A DNA stretch of 40,358 nt. Origin: a virus. The notes beneath the pieces were generated by a model, which worked only from the letters and a program-made list of their open reading frames with translations, ran no database searches and was not told the DNA's origin. Every line of letters begins with the position of its first letter. Position 1 is the stretch's first letter. This document shows, piece after piece, positions 1-7,295 of this stretch. A program made the translations under genes and the position numbers. The stretch is from positions 1-40,358 of the IMG/VR virus record IMGVR_UViG_3300045970_000684; one strand, given 5' to 3'.

Positions 1-12
1 ATTGCGCCTCTG

Positions 13-98
13 GCCGGAGTGGCGGAACGGTATACGCGGCGGTCTCAAACACCGCTGGCCGAAAGGTCTTGTGGGTTCGAGTCCCACCTCCGGTACCA
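13..98 (+). tRNA. tRNA-Leu (anticodon CAA), 3' end rebuilt by the phage
   Basis: The acceptor stem GCCGGAG (13-19) pairs with CTCCGGT (88-94) with one G-U pair. Anticodon stem GCGGT/ACCGC encloses the loop CTCAAAC, giving anticodon CAA (reads UUG). The T-arm GTGGGTTCGAGTCCCAC is standard, the variable arm has the class II form of tRNA-Leu, and CCA is encoded at 96-98. Bases from 39 onward are shared with the right end of the prophage, so the 3' half of the working gene is phage-derived and the gene stays functional after integration. Confidence 0.95.
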
Positions 99-99
99 G
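39..99 (+). repeat. attL: attL: left copy of the 61-bp attachment repeat
   Basis: Bases 39-99 equal bases 40232-40292 at every position; the match breaks at 38/40231 (G vs A) and 100/40293 (T vs C). The repeat starts at the anticodon stem and runs to one base past the CCA of tRNA-Leu. The strand-exchange core lies inside it, probably at the anticodon or T-arm as in other tRNA-targeting tyrosine integrases, but the exact crossover cannot be placed. Confidence 0.93.
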
Positions 100-134
100 T
101 CTTCACGCTTGGAGTCCACCACGGGCGACTGCCT

Positions 135-155
135 GATGGCAGCGGAGATGGCAGC
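135..155 (+). other. Candidate integrase arm-type sites, left side
   Basis: Two direct copies of GATGGCAGC start 12 bases apart (135-143 and 147-155), 36 bases inside attL. The same doublet with the same 12-base spacing lies just outside the integrase gene at 40178-40198. In the circular phage the two doublets flank the attachment core at similar distances and in the same orientation, the arrangement expected of arm sites bound by the integrase N-terminal domain. The role is inferred from position and repetition. Confidence 0.7.
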
Positions 156-268
156 GTCCTATCTTGCCCCCTAGGCAGGACCGCCCAGCGGCCCGACGAT
201 TCACGGGTGGACACTCCCTCCTCCACCAGGCGCACAGGCCCCGTTGCTCCCGGGGTCAGCGCCGCTGT

Positions 269-340
269 CGCAGGATGGTCCGGTGACCGGCCCGGCCCCA
301 TAAGCCGCGCAGCGGGGTCCGACTCCCCGTCCTGCAACCA
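269..340 (+). tRNA. tRNA-Met-like structure (anticodon CAT), possibly initiator-like or degenerate
   Basis: Bases 269-275 (CGCAGGA) pair with 330-336 (TCCTGCA) at six positions. The C-A mismatch at the first pair is the hallmark of bacterial initiator tRNA. A T-arm follows the usual plan: stem CGGGG/CCCCG with loop TCCGACT. The anticodon loop CCCATAA shows CAT, flanked by four pairs. Discriminator A and an encoded CCA end at 340. Weak points: U33 is replaced by C, the T-loop second base is C not T, the D-arm is short (three pairs, 8-base loop) and one anticodon-stem pair is missing. It is either a divergent phage tRNA or a tRNA-like relic. Confidence 0.42.
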
Positions 341-381
341 CATGCTGACAGCGCGCACTCGTTCCCTGTCGCTGTCCGGCC

Positions 382-405
382 TGGCCCGGTCCGATATCCG
401 GGCCA
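382..405 (+). terminator. Perfect hairpin ahead of the lysis genes
   Basis: TGGCCCGG (382-389) and CCGGGCCA (398-405) form an 8-bp perfect stem around an 8-base loop. It lies after the tRNA-like structure and before the first lysis-like gene. There is no T tract, so termination or RNA processing is only a suggestion. The rest of 100-450 shows no convincing gene. Confidence 0.3.
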
Positions 406-450
406 CCTCCCCGATCCCGGCGCGCCCCTGGCCCCGGATGACGTGGTCGC

Positions 451-786
451 ATGGCTGACCAGACCCCTGCCGCGCAGGCGTCGGCCCAGTCGATCGCGGC
501 CGGGCAGATGGCGATCGACAGCGGCCAGATGGTCATCAACGCCGGGCAGCTCGTGCTCGACCACGAGAAGCGGCTGACGTCCGTGGAGCGGTTCGCGGAC
601 AAGGCGGGCCCCGCGCTGTTCGACCCCGAGCGCGGCCTGATCGTCGTGGTCCAGGACCTGCACGACCGGATGGCGACGCGCGACGCGCAGATCAACCTCA
701 TCCGCTGGACGCTCGGCCTCGTGGGGGTCGGCCTGCTCCTGAGCGCCGCAGACATCTTCGGGCAGGCGATGGGATGGCTGCCGTGA
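451..786 (+). CDS. Coiled-coil membrane protein of the lysis cassette (XhlA/holin-like)
   Basis: A 111-residue protein. The N-terminal third contains three consecutive 7-residue units of the pattern (A/S)GQ(M/L)xI(D/N), so an amphipathic helix or coiled coil is expected. One hydrophobic segment near the C-terminus (about residues 84-103) could span the membrane. This layout, next to a lytic-enzyme candidate and a two-TM holin-like gene, recalls XhlA-type holin partners, but no family can be named with certainty. Its TGA overlaps the GTG of the next gene. No strong ribosome site precedes the ATG. Confidence 0.7.
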   Translation: MADQTPAAQASAQSIAAGQMAIDSGQMVINAGQLVLDHEKRLTSVERFADKAGPALFDPERGLIVVVQDLHDRMATRDAQINLIRWTLGLVGVGLLLSAADIFGQAMGWLP

Positions 787-1739
787 CCACGACGATGGAC
801 GACGCCCAGGTGTTCGGCCTCGGCGCGCTCGACTCCCCCGACGACCCGAGGGACTGGCCCGCCGCCCGCCTGATGGCGCTCGCGGACGCGCCGGAGGCCG
901 ACGCCGCGCCCCCTGAGTCGTGGCTGGCCCCCGACCCGCAGGCCCCGACATACCTTCAGGGGTCGAGCCCGATGTGCGTGTCCTACGGCACGGGCGGCGA
1001 CAAGGTCTACGACGACCTGCGCGACACGGGCCTGTTCGCGCCCGACTTCCCGCTCTTCTTCAGCCAGATCGGCGGCACCCAGTACGGCGCCGTCCCCCGC
1101 ACCGCCCTGCAGCGCCTCGTGGACGCCGGCTACCCAGTCGACGGGCGCCCGGAGCTCGCCGCGCGCCACCGCATCGCGTCCTACGCCCGCGTCGAGCCCG
1201 ACCGCGCCAGCCTGTGCGAGGCGATGCCGGTCCTCGGCCCGCTGCTCCTCTCGCTGCGCTGGCACTACAGCTGGTTCCGACCGGTGGCCGGCGTCCTGCC
1301 CGCGCCGTCGGGCGCGATCGGCGGGCACCTGGTGCGCTGCGTCGGCTGGACCGCCGCCGGCCTCGTCTGCGTCAACTCGTGGGGCACGGCGTGGGGCGAC
1401 CACGGGCGCTTCACGATCCCCTGGGCGTACCTGTCCGAGGTCAAGGAGGCGTGGGCCACCAGCGACCTGGTGGAGCCGCCCGCCCTCAAGTGGTCGCTCC
1501 GCGTCGCCGCCCGCGCCAGCGTCCGCCATTCCTCGCGGAACGCCGCCGGGCTCTACGTGATGCCCGACAGGCTCCGGGTCTGGGGCCCCAAGGCGTCCTC
1601 CGCGGCGTGCTGGGCGCCCAAGCGGATCCGGACCACCAAGGGCCAGACGATCACCGCCGTCGCCGTGACGTCCGGCGTGTTCGCCGGGCGGACCGTCCAC
1701 CTCGGCCCCGGCGTGACTGCGACAGCCAAGGAGGCATGA
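783..1739 (+). CDS. Papain-like (C1 family) cysteine protease, candidate lysis enzyme
   Basis: About 318 residues from the GTG that overlaps the previous stop (an ATG at 774 is the alternative). The papain layout is clear: oxyanion Gln59, catalytic Cys65 six residues later in SSPMCVSY, His182 in GGHLVRCVGW and Asn198 in NSWGTAWGDHG. The C-terminal 80 or so residues form a separate segment of unknown role, perhaps surface binding. No signal peptide is seen. It sits between two membrane proteins in the place where a phage endolysin is expected, and no other peptidoglycan hydrolase is recognisable in the prophage. A role in breaking the host envelope, or in processing a virion protein, is inferred. 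Confidence 0.85.
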   Translation: MTTTMDDAQVFGLGALDSPDDPRDWPAARLMALADAPEADAAPPESWLAPDPQAPTYLQGSSPMCVSYGTGGDKVYDDLRDTGLFAPDFPLFFSQIGGTQYGAVPRTALQRLVDAGYPVDGRPELAARHRIASYARVEPDRASLCEAMPVLGPLLLSLRWHYSWFRPVAGVLPAPSGAIGGHLVRCVGWTAAGLVCVNSWGTAWGDHGRFTIPWAYLSEVKEAWATSDLVEPPALKWSLRVAARASVRHSSRNAAGLYVMPDRLRVWGPKASSAACWAPKRIRTTKGQTITAVAVTSGVFAGRTVHLGPGVTATAKEA

Positions 1740-2035
1740 CCGTGCAGACCGACCAGATCAAGATGATATTCACGTACCTCGTCGCCATGATCCTGATCGT
1801 CGGCGGCGGGCTGATGCTGTACGCCATCCGCCTCGACCCGCCCGAGTCCGGCTCCGCGACCCTCTCGCTGGCGGTCGTCGGCCTGATCGGCGCCGCCGTG
1901 CAGTTCGTGTTCAGCTCCGAGAGCGCGACCCGCGCCACCCGCGCGGCGCAGTCGAGCGCGGCGGGCGGCGCCAGCGCGGCGCTGTCCGTGCCGCCGACGC
2001 TCTCGGCGACGCCAGACCCGCAGGACGGCGCGTGA
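1736..2035 (+). CDS. Small two-TM membrane protein, probable holin
   Basis: 99 residues starting at an ATG that overlaps the preceding stop (ATGA). Two hydrophobic segments, roughly residues 10-27 (Leu/Ile/Val/Met/Gly-rich) and 40-58, are separated by a short charged turn containing RLDPPES, and a polar Ala/Ser-rich tail follows. Size, topology and position directly after the protease gene fit a class II holin that would release a leaderless lytic enzyme. No sequence-specific holin signature was recognised. Confidence 0.72.
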   Translation: MTVQTDQIKMIFTYLVAMILIVGGGLMLYAIRLDPPESGSATLSLAVVGLIGAAVQFVFSSESATRATRAAQSSAAGGASAALSVPPTLSATPDPQDGA

Positions 2036-2036
2036 C

Positions 2037-2324
2037 ATGCCCTGCTCGGCGTGTCATCGGGCCCGCCCGCTCGATGAGCTCCTGGCGTTCTGGCCGGTCG
2101 GCGACCCCGACCGGCGCCGCCATGTCTGCCGCCCGTCGCTCAGCCTCCCCGGCCCCGACGGCGCCCGCGGCGGCTGCTTCTCGGCCGTCGTGGGCCTCGC
2201 CAGCAAGCAGGCGATCGCGCTCGCCGCTCCTGCCGCGCCGCCCGAGCTCGTGCGCCCCGTCCGCCCTGACACAGCTGGCTGGTTCCGCCTGCTCTCCGAA
2301 GCCGGCGTGAGGGCGGCGGCATGA
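2037..2324 (+). CDS. Small protein with N-terminal CxxC, unknown function
   Basis: 95 residues. It opens with MPCSACHRARP and has two further cysteines, so a small zinc-binding fold is possible. The rest is Ala/Pro-rich with no motif I know. It starts one base after the holin-like gene and its TGA overlaps the ATG of the HGG-motif gene, so it belongs to the same transcript and is translationally coupled. Being next to the terminase genes hints at DNA contact, but nothing in the protein shows it. Confidence 0.6.
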   Translation: MPCSACHRARPLDELLAFWPVGDPDRRRHVCRPSLSLPGPDGARGGCFSAVVGLASKQAIALAAPAAPPELVRPVRPDTAGWFRLLSEAGVRAAA

Positions 2325-2902
2325 CGATCACCTTCGATCCCGCGGCGCACTGCGGGGCCGCGACCAATCCGCTCAACGGCGCCACGCCCTGCCGGATGCG
2401 CAAGGGCTTCGCCACGGACCACGTCGGGTCCGGCCACTGCAACCTGCACGGCGGATCCAGCCCCAACGGCCGGAAGGCGGCGGGCAGGGAGGCGGCCGCC
2501 CAGGCGCTCGCGAAGCTCGGCGTCCCGGTGGGCACCGGCGACCCGTTCATCCTGCTCTCCAAGACCGTGAGCCACGCGGAGGGCTACCTCGAGGCGACGG
2601 CGCAGCTGGCCCGCGAGGCGAGCGGCGCCCGCACGCCGATCGCCGGACTCGAGGCCGTCGCGGAGCTGTACGAGCAGGCCATCCGGACGGCCGCGCGCAC
2701 CGGCAAGGCCGCGGTGGACGCCGACGTCGCGGACCGCCTGGCCACGCTTGACGAGCGCGTCGACTCCCTGCTCTGGCGCTTCGTCGCCGAGCTGCTCGAG
2801 CGCGTCGTGCCGAAGGCCCAGCGGCCGGCGGTCGAGGCCTGGGCGTCCGGCCGCCTGGGCGAGCTCGCGGCCGAGTACGAGCACCCGGCGGCGGTGCACT
2901 GA
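2321..2902 (+). CDS. HGG-motif protein, probable small terminase subunit
   Basis: 193 residues. The N-terminus has a zinc-finger-like pattern: C11, then GATPCR, then a region ending GHCNLHGG. This C...PCR...C..HGG pattern is common in actinophage-type proteins encoded just ahead of the large terminase. The C-terminal two thirds are helical, rich in Ala, Glu and Leu, as expected for oligomerisation. Position one short ORF upstream of the large terminase supports a DNA-recognition role in packaging. The assignment as small terminase is by context. Confidence 0.65.
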   Translation: MTITFDPAAHCGAATNPLNGATPCRMRKGFATDHVGSGHCNLHGGSSPNGRKAAGREAAAQALAKLGVPVGTGDPFILLSKTVSHAEGYLEATAQLAREASGARTPIAGLEAVAELYEQAIRTAARTGKAAVDADVADRLATLDERVDSLLWRFVAELLERVVPKAQRPAVEAWASGRLGELAAEYEHPAAVH

Positions 2903-2982
2903 TGCGCCTGCGGCTGCGCCGCCACTCCCTCCTCAAGCACTGGCGGGCCTGTCTCCGCCTGCGCCGGGCCAGGGCGCACTGA
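2902..2982 (+). CDS. Tiny arginine-rich ORF coupled to both neighbours
   Basis: 26 codons. Its ATG overlaps the TGA of the HGG-motif gene (TGATG) and its own TGA overlaps the ATG of the large terminase. About 40% of the residues are Arg, with several Leu and His. It could be a real basic micropeptide or only a reinitiation bridge that carries ribosomes across the 79-base gap to the terminase start. No homology is claimed. Confidence 0.35.
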   Translation: MRLRLRRHSLLKHWRACLRLRRARAH

Positions 2983-4493
2983 TGACGCTGACCGCCGCCC
3001 TCCCCCGCCGGCGCAACCCGTTCGCGCGGCTGTCCGCCCGCCTCGACCCGACCTCCGAGTCGGCCACGGCCGACCGCGAGCGCGACGCCGCGCTGGCCGA
3101 CGTCGGCACGTTCGCCCGCCACTGCAGGATCCAGGACGCCGCGGGCGCCGAGATCGCGTTCGCGACAGCCGGCTGGGTGTGGCAGTTCCAGCTGCTGGCG
3201 CTCTGGGTCATCGAACGCCTCTGCGTCGTGCTCAAGGCCCGCCAGCTGGGCGTGTCCTGGCTCGCGGCGCTGTACGCGCTGTGGGTCGCGATCCGGCGGC
3301 CCGGCCAGTCCGTCCTCCTCATCAGCCGCAGCCAGCCCGACGCCGACAAGCTCCTGGCCAAGGTCGCCTACATCTACGATCGGCTGCCGGCCTGGAGGCC
3401 CACGGCGATCGTCAACGTCACCACGATCAAGTTCCCGGGGCTCGGCAGCGAGATCGAGGCGCTGCCCGCGACAGCCAACGTCGGCCGCTCACGCACCGCC
3501 CAGCTCGTCATCCTCGACGAGCACGCGCACCAGCCCTTCGCCCGCAAGATCTTCCTCGCGATCAAGGCCGTGGCCGAGAAGGGCCAGATCCTCTCGATCA
3601 GCTCGGCGAACGGCCAGGGCGCCCTGCACTCGCAGATCTATCTCGCCGCCAAGGCGGGCACGAACGGCTGGAAGGCCGTGTTCATCCCGGCACGGGCCCG
3701 CCCAGACCGCCAGGCCGCGGGCTGGCGCGAGCGGGAGCGGTCCGCGCTCGAGCAGCTCAGCGATGCGGAGTTCGCCCAGGAGTACCCCGACAACGACGTC
3801 GAGGCGATCACCACGACCGGCCGCCCCGTGTTCCGCCACGAGGACCTCGCCCGCCAGGCGCTCGAGGTCGGCCGGGCGGGCGAGCCCGGCGTGACGTACT
3901 ACCGCGAGCCCGCCGCGGGTCGCGTGTACGTCGTCGGCGCCGACGTCGGCGAGGGCCTGACGACCTCGGACTGGAGTTCGGCGACGGTCCTCGAGCGCGA
4001 CTCCGGGGAGCAGGTCGCGCAGCTTCGCGGACGATGGACGCCCGACGTGTTCGCCACGAAGCTCGACGCCCTGGGCCGCCGTTTCGGAAGGCACGCGACG
4101 GCCGCCAACGCGTACCCCGTCATCGTCGGCGTGGAGCGCAACAACCACGGCCACGCAGTTCTGCTGGCCCTCACGAGGCTCCATGCGGGCACGGCGCCCT
4201 ATCGGATCTACCGGGCGCCCGACAAGCGCGTCGGCTGGCTCACCACGCGCGCGTCGCGGCCGGTCCTCGTCGACCAGCTCGAGGAGGCGCTGCGCACGAA
4301 GGCGCTGGTGATCCGAGACGCGGGCACGGTCGACCAGATGAGCACCTTCGCCTACAGCGACGACGGCCGGCCCGAGGCACAGGAGGGCTACCACGACGAC
4401 GACGTGATGGCCGCCGGGATCGCGGTCCAGCTGCGCCGGCGCGCGTTCGGCCGCGTCCTCGACGTCCGGCAGCCCGAGGCGGTGGCGGCATGA
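2982..4493 (+). CDS. terL: Terminase large subunit (DNA-packaging ATPase/nuclease)
   Basis: 503 residues. The ATPase domain shows a Walker A-like ARQLGVSW (residues 86-93), Walker B LVILDE (175-180) and coupling motif SISSANGQG (about 205-213). The RNase H-like nuclease domain begins with VVGADVGEG, whose Asp321 is the first metal ligand; a second acidic site lies in GVERNNHGH and a third near the C-terminal DDD of YHDDDVMAAG. The chosen ATG overlaps the stop of the preceding micro-ORF; longer in-frame readings upstream run over other genes. The enzyme cuts concatemers and drives DNA into the prohead with the portal encoded next (ATGA overlap). Confidence 0.95.
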   Translation: MTLTAALPRRRNPFARLSARLDPTSESATADRERDAALADVGTFARHCRIQDAAGAEIAFATAGWVWQFQLLALWVIERLCVVLKARQLGVSWLAALYALWVAIRRPGQSVLLISRSQPDADKLLAKVAYIYDRLPAWRPTAIVNVTTIKFPGLGSEIEALPATANVGRSRTAQLVILDEHAHQPFARKIFLAIKAVAEKGQILSISSANGQGALHSQIYLAAKAGTNGWKAVFIPARARPDRQAAGWRERERSALEQLSDAEFAQEYPDNDVEAITTTGRPVFRHEDLARQALEVGRAGEPGVTYYREPAAGRVYVVGADVGEGLTTSDWSSATVLERDSGEQVAQLRGRWTPDVFATKLDALGRRFGRHATAANAYPVIVGVERNNHGHAVLLALTRLHAGTAPYRIYRAPDKRVGWLTTRASRPVLVDQLEEALRTKALVIRDAGTVDQMSTFAYSDDGRPEAQEGYHDDDVMAAGIAVQLRRRAFGRVLDVRQPEAVAA

Positions 4494-5977
4494 CGACCCG
4501 GCCGATGCTCACGACGCTCTGGATCACCGAGGGGCCGGAGGGAGCCCGGATCGCGAAGGCCGACTCGGTCAGCCAGCAGCTGCCCGACGATCCCTTCACG
4601 TATGCGAAGGAAGCCGGCGAGGGCGGCCTGGTGCACCCGCTCTACGACCTGGACCAGTTCGCGGCCATGCTCGAGGGCAACACGCTCCACGCCCGCTGCG
4701 CCAAGCAGAAGGCGACCGACGTCGCCGGTCGCGGCTTCGATCTCCGCGTCAAGGCCGACGTCGCCGAGGGAGGCGCCGCGGCCGACCAGGCGAAGTGGGC
4801 CTCGTTCCTCGGGGCGGTCGAGGAGGACGAGCGCGGAGACGAGTCGTTCGCGCAGCGGATCACGCAGGCCCACCAGGACTACGAGTCGATTGGCTGGGCG
4901 ACGCTCGAGGTCGGCCGGGCGACCGATCGCACGCCGGATGGTCTGTGGCACGTGCCGTCGCACACGATCCGGGCCCATGCCGACGGCCGCCGGTTCGCGC
5001 AGAAGCGCGGCAGCAAGACGGTCTGGTTCAAGCGCTTCGGCATCGAGGGCACCGTCCACGCGCAGACGGGCGCCTGGTCCGACCGGACGGTTACGGGCGA
5101 CTGGACAGGCAACGAGCTGATCGTGATCAGGAACTACACGCCGCGCTCGAGCTACTACGGCCTGCCCGACCACATCCCGGCGCTGTCCGCGATCGCCGGC
5201 TGGCGCGCCCAGGCCGAGTTCAACATCCGCTTCTTCGACAACAACGCGGTGCCCTCCTACGCGGTCGTCGTCGAGGGCGGTGACGTGTCCCCTGCGTTCG
5301 AGGAGAAGATCCTCAGCCACTTCCGGACGATCAAGGGCGACCCGCACCGAACCATCGTGATCCCGGTCCCGGGCCTCCCCGGCGACGAGGCGACCAAGGT
5401 CACCGTCCGCTTCGAGAAGCTCTCGGTAGACGTGAAGGACGCCAGCTTCCGGCTCTACAAGCAGGACAACGCCCTCGAGATCTGCATCTCGCATGGCGTG
5501 CCGCCCTACCGCGTCGGCTGGCCGATCGTCGGGTCCCTCGGCGGATCCACTGCCCTCGAGATGACGAAGATCTACAACGACTCGATCGTCCAGCCGCGCC
5601 AGGAGACGTGGGAGCAGCGCCTCAACCGCGCGCTGATCGGCGCGAAGGGCCTCGCGCTCACGACCGTCGAGCTGAAGGCGAAGACCCTCGACTCCCGCGA
5701 CCTGGCCGCCGACATCGCGGCTACCTCGGCCTTCTGGGAGATGGGCGTCATCACCAAGGGCGCGATCGCGCGGTTCTACAACCTCGACGATCTGCCGCGC
5801 GATCGCGCCGGCGAGTACTTCACCGCGCCGGCCCCGGCGGCCGCACTCGGGCCCGGTGGGTTCGGCGGCCTCACCGCGATGGACGGCGGGCTGATCGCCA
5901 AGCGCTGGACCACCGAGGTCTCTGAGATCGCCGCGCTGCGCAAGCGGCTCGAGCTGCTCGTGGAGGCCGTCGCGTGA
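4490..5977 (+). CDS. Phage portal protein
   Basis: 495 residues. It starts at an ATG overlapping the terminase stop. The fold is recognised from the portal-type core: an N-terminal region with HARCAKQKATDVAGRG, the stretch WRAQAEFNIRFFDNNAVPS, and a late segment where NALEICISHGVPPYRVG leads into a GSTALEMTKIYNDSIVQPRQ helix, as in portals of SPP1/HK97-type phages. The dodecameric ring forms the DNA entry vertex and docks the terminase. The C-terminal end (about residues 470-495) looks like a short coiled coil. The stop overlaps the GTG of the next gene. Confidence 0.92.
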   Translation: MTTRPMLTTLWITEGPEGARIAKADSVSQQLPDDPFTYAKEAGEGGLVHPLYDLDQFAAMLEGNTLHARCAKQKATDVAGRGFDLRVKADVAEGGAAADQAKWASFLGAVEEDERGDESFAQRITQAHQDYESIGWATLEVGRATDRTPDGLWHVPSHTIRAHADGRRFAQKRGSKTVWFKRFGIEGTVHAQTGAWSDRTVTGDWTGNELIVIRNYTPRSSYYGLPDHIPALSAIAGWRAQAEFNIRFFDNNAVPSYAVVVEGGDVSPAFEEKILSHFRTIKGDPHRTIVIPVPGLPGDEATKVTVRFEKLSVDVKDASFRLYKQDNALEICISHGVPPYRVGWPIVGSLGGSTALEMTKIYNDSIVQPRQETWEQRLNRALIGAKGLALTTVELKAKTLDSRDLAADIAATSAFWEMGVITKGAIARFYNLDDLPRDRAGEYFTAPAPAAALGPGGFGGLTAMDGGLIAKRWTTEVSEIAALRKRLELLVEAVA

Positions 5978-6732
5978 TCGCTCCGGCCGTCCTCCTGCCG
6001 GTTGTTGACGAGATGCTCCGCTTCGCGCGCGGCCGCCTGGCCAAGGCCGCGCTGCCGGCGGCGATCGCCGCGAGGGACGCGCTCGTGGAGCCGTTCGCCG
6101 CAGACATCGCCGCCTACTTCGAGGCCATGGGCAAGCGCGTGCTGGGCACCGTGCACAAGGCGCTCGAGATCGGCTGGGATCCGGCGGACGACGTCGACTG
6201 GACGATCGAGGACGCGGAGCTCACGACGGTGCTCGCCCGCTGGTACACGACCTTGGGCGAGACCGCGTTCGCCGCCGTCGCAGACCAGCTGGCGGTCGAG
6301 CTGCGCTGGGACCTCAGCGCCCGCCCGGTCGCCGCGATCCTCGACCGCGTCGGCGCGCAGGTCGTCGGCATCAGCGAGACCAGCCGCCAGCTGCTCGCCG
6401 GCATCGTGCAGCGCGCGACCGAGCAGGGCCTCTCGATCGAGCAGCTCATCCCGCTGCTCGAGGAGGCATTCACGTCGTGGTCGACGGGCCGCGCCGCGAC
6501 GGTGGCCCTGACCGAGACGGCGAACGCCTACAACCTCGCCTCCGCGGCCGGCTACGCGGCGTCGGGCCTGGTCGACGAGGTCGAGATCTTCGACGGTGCC
6601 GAGTGCGGCTGGGACGGCCACGACGACCCGGACCTCGCGGACGGCTCAATCCGGACGCTCGAGGAGTTCACCGACATGCCGACCAGCCATCCCAACTGCC
6701 AGCGGGCCGCCGGCCCCGTGGTCGTCCGATGA
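5974..6732 (+). CDS. Mu F / SPP1 gp7-like minor head (head morphogenesis) protein
   Basis: 252 residues from a GTG overlapping the portal stop. The N-terminal part is helical. The C-terminal domain has the typical order of this family: a TETANAYN segment, then DGAECGW, a DGS turn and a final SHPNCQR. Proteins of this family bind the portal and take part in capsid assembly or DNA ejection. Position directly after the portal agrees. In some relatives this domain is fused to other enzymes; here it stands alone. Confidence 0.88.
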   Translation: MIAPAVLLPVVDEMLRFARGRLAKAALPAAIAARDALVEPFAADIAAYFEAMGKRVLGTVHKALEIGWDPADDVDWTIEDAELTTVLARWYTTLGETAFAAVADQLAVELRWDLSARPVAAILDRVGAQVVGISETSRQLLAGIVQRATEQGLSIEQLIPLLEEAFTSWSTGRAATVALTETANAYNLASAAGYAASGLVDEVEIFDGAECGWDGHDDPDLADGSIRTLEEFTDMPTSHPNCQRAAGPVVVR

Positions 6733-6866
6733 CATCGCACATGAGGCGGGCCAGCGGTGACCGTACTCGCGAACCCCGCCGAGCCGCACGTCGCGAAGAC
6801 GCCGCCCACGGACCGGCATCGGATCCCACTGGCCCGGCCACGATGGTAGTCGAGGTCGTCCGATGA
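6729..6866 (+). CDS. Short basic ORF between head genes
   Basis: 45 residues, ATG overlapping the previous stop and TGA overlapping the next ATG, so the gene chain is unbroken only if this frame is used. It is Arg-rich and has no motif I know. An alternative frame from GTG 6757 gives a 30-residue peptide ending at 6849. Which, if either, is made cannot be decided from sequence. Confidence 0.4.
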   Translation: MTSHMRRASGDRTREPRRAARREDAAHGPASDPTGPATMVVEVVR

Positions 6867-7294
6867 CCGCCACCCCGGCCACCTTCGCCATGCCCGCCCG
6901 GATCGTCAAGAGCGACGGCGCCCGGCAGATCGCCTATGGCGTCGTCCTCGAGCCGTGCACGGCGGAGACGACCCGTGACAGCCAGGGCGACTGGTACACG
7001 GCCGAGGACATCGAGAAGGCGGCCCACGGCTTCCTCGTGGGCGTGGCGAAGGGCAACGGCGGCGCCGACCTCATGCACGCCGACGACGGCGAGGGGCCTC
7101 TGGTGGGCTACCCCGTCGAGAGCTTCATTGCCCCCGTCGACTTCGTGTGGGGCGAGGGCGATCGCACCGAGATCGTCAAGGCAGGCTCGTGGGTCATGGG
7201 CGTGCACTACCCGGACCCGGAGATCTGGGCGGGCGTGGTCAAGGGCGAGCTCGGCGCGTTCAGCGTCTGGGGCAAGGGCATGAGGGTCTTCTGA
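6863..7294 (+). CDS. XkdF-like phage serine protease domain (prohead protease candidate)
   Basis: 143 residues. The order of motifs matches the N-terminal part of XkdF-type proteins of PBSX-like phages: IAYGVVLEPCTAETTRDSQG, then EDIEKAAHGFL, a central His-containing LMHADDGEG, ESFIAPVDF, KAGSWVMGV and GELGAFSVWGKGM. XkdF is thought to be the maturation protease of such phages. The protein ends just after the GAFSVWGKG segment, where longer relatives continue into a VSLVDKGAN segment that here begins the next gene. One base separates this stop from the next ATG. Confidence 0.8.
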   Translation: MTATPATFAMPARIVKSDGARQIAYGVVLEPCTAETTRDSQGDWYTAEDIEKAAHGFLVGVAKGNGGADLMHADDGEGPLVGYPVESFIAPVDFVWGEGDRTEIVKAGSWVMGVHYPDPEIWAGVVKGELGAFSVWGKGMRVF

Positions 7295-7295
7295 G

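Noticed and set aside
69-458. Plus-strand open frame starting in tRNA-Leu
   Set aside because: Begins inside the T-arm of the tRNA and has no gene-like sequence; an effect of high GC.
201-1700. Long minus-strand open frame of about 500 codons
   Set aside because: Shadow of the lysis genes on the plus strand; composition Arg/Gly/Ala-rich without motifs, and it also crosses the tRNA-like structure.
6757-6849. Alternative GTG-started 30-codon ORF
   Set aside because: The frame 6729-6866 overlaps both neighbours at stop-start junctions, this one does not.
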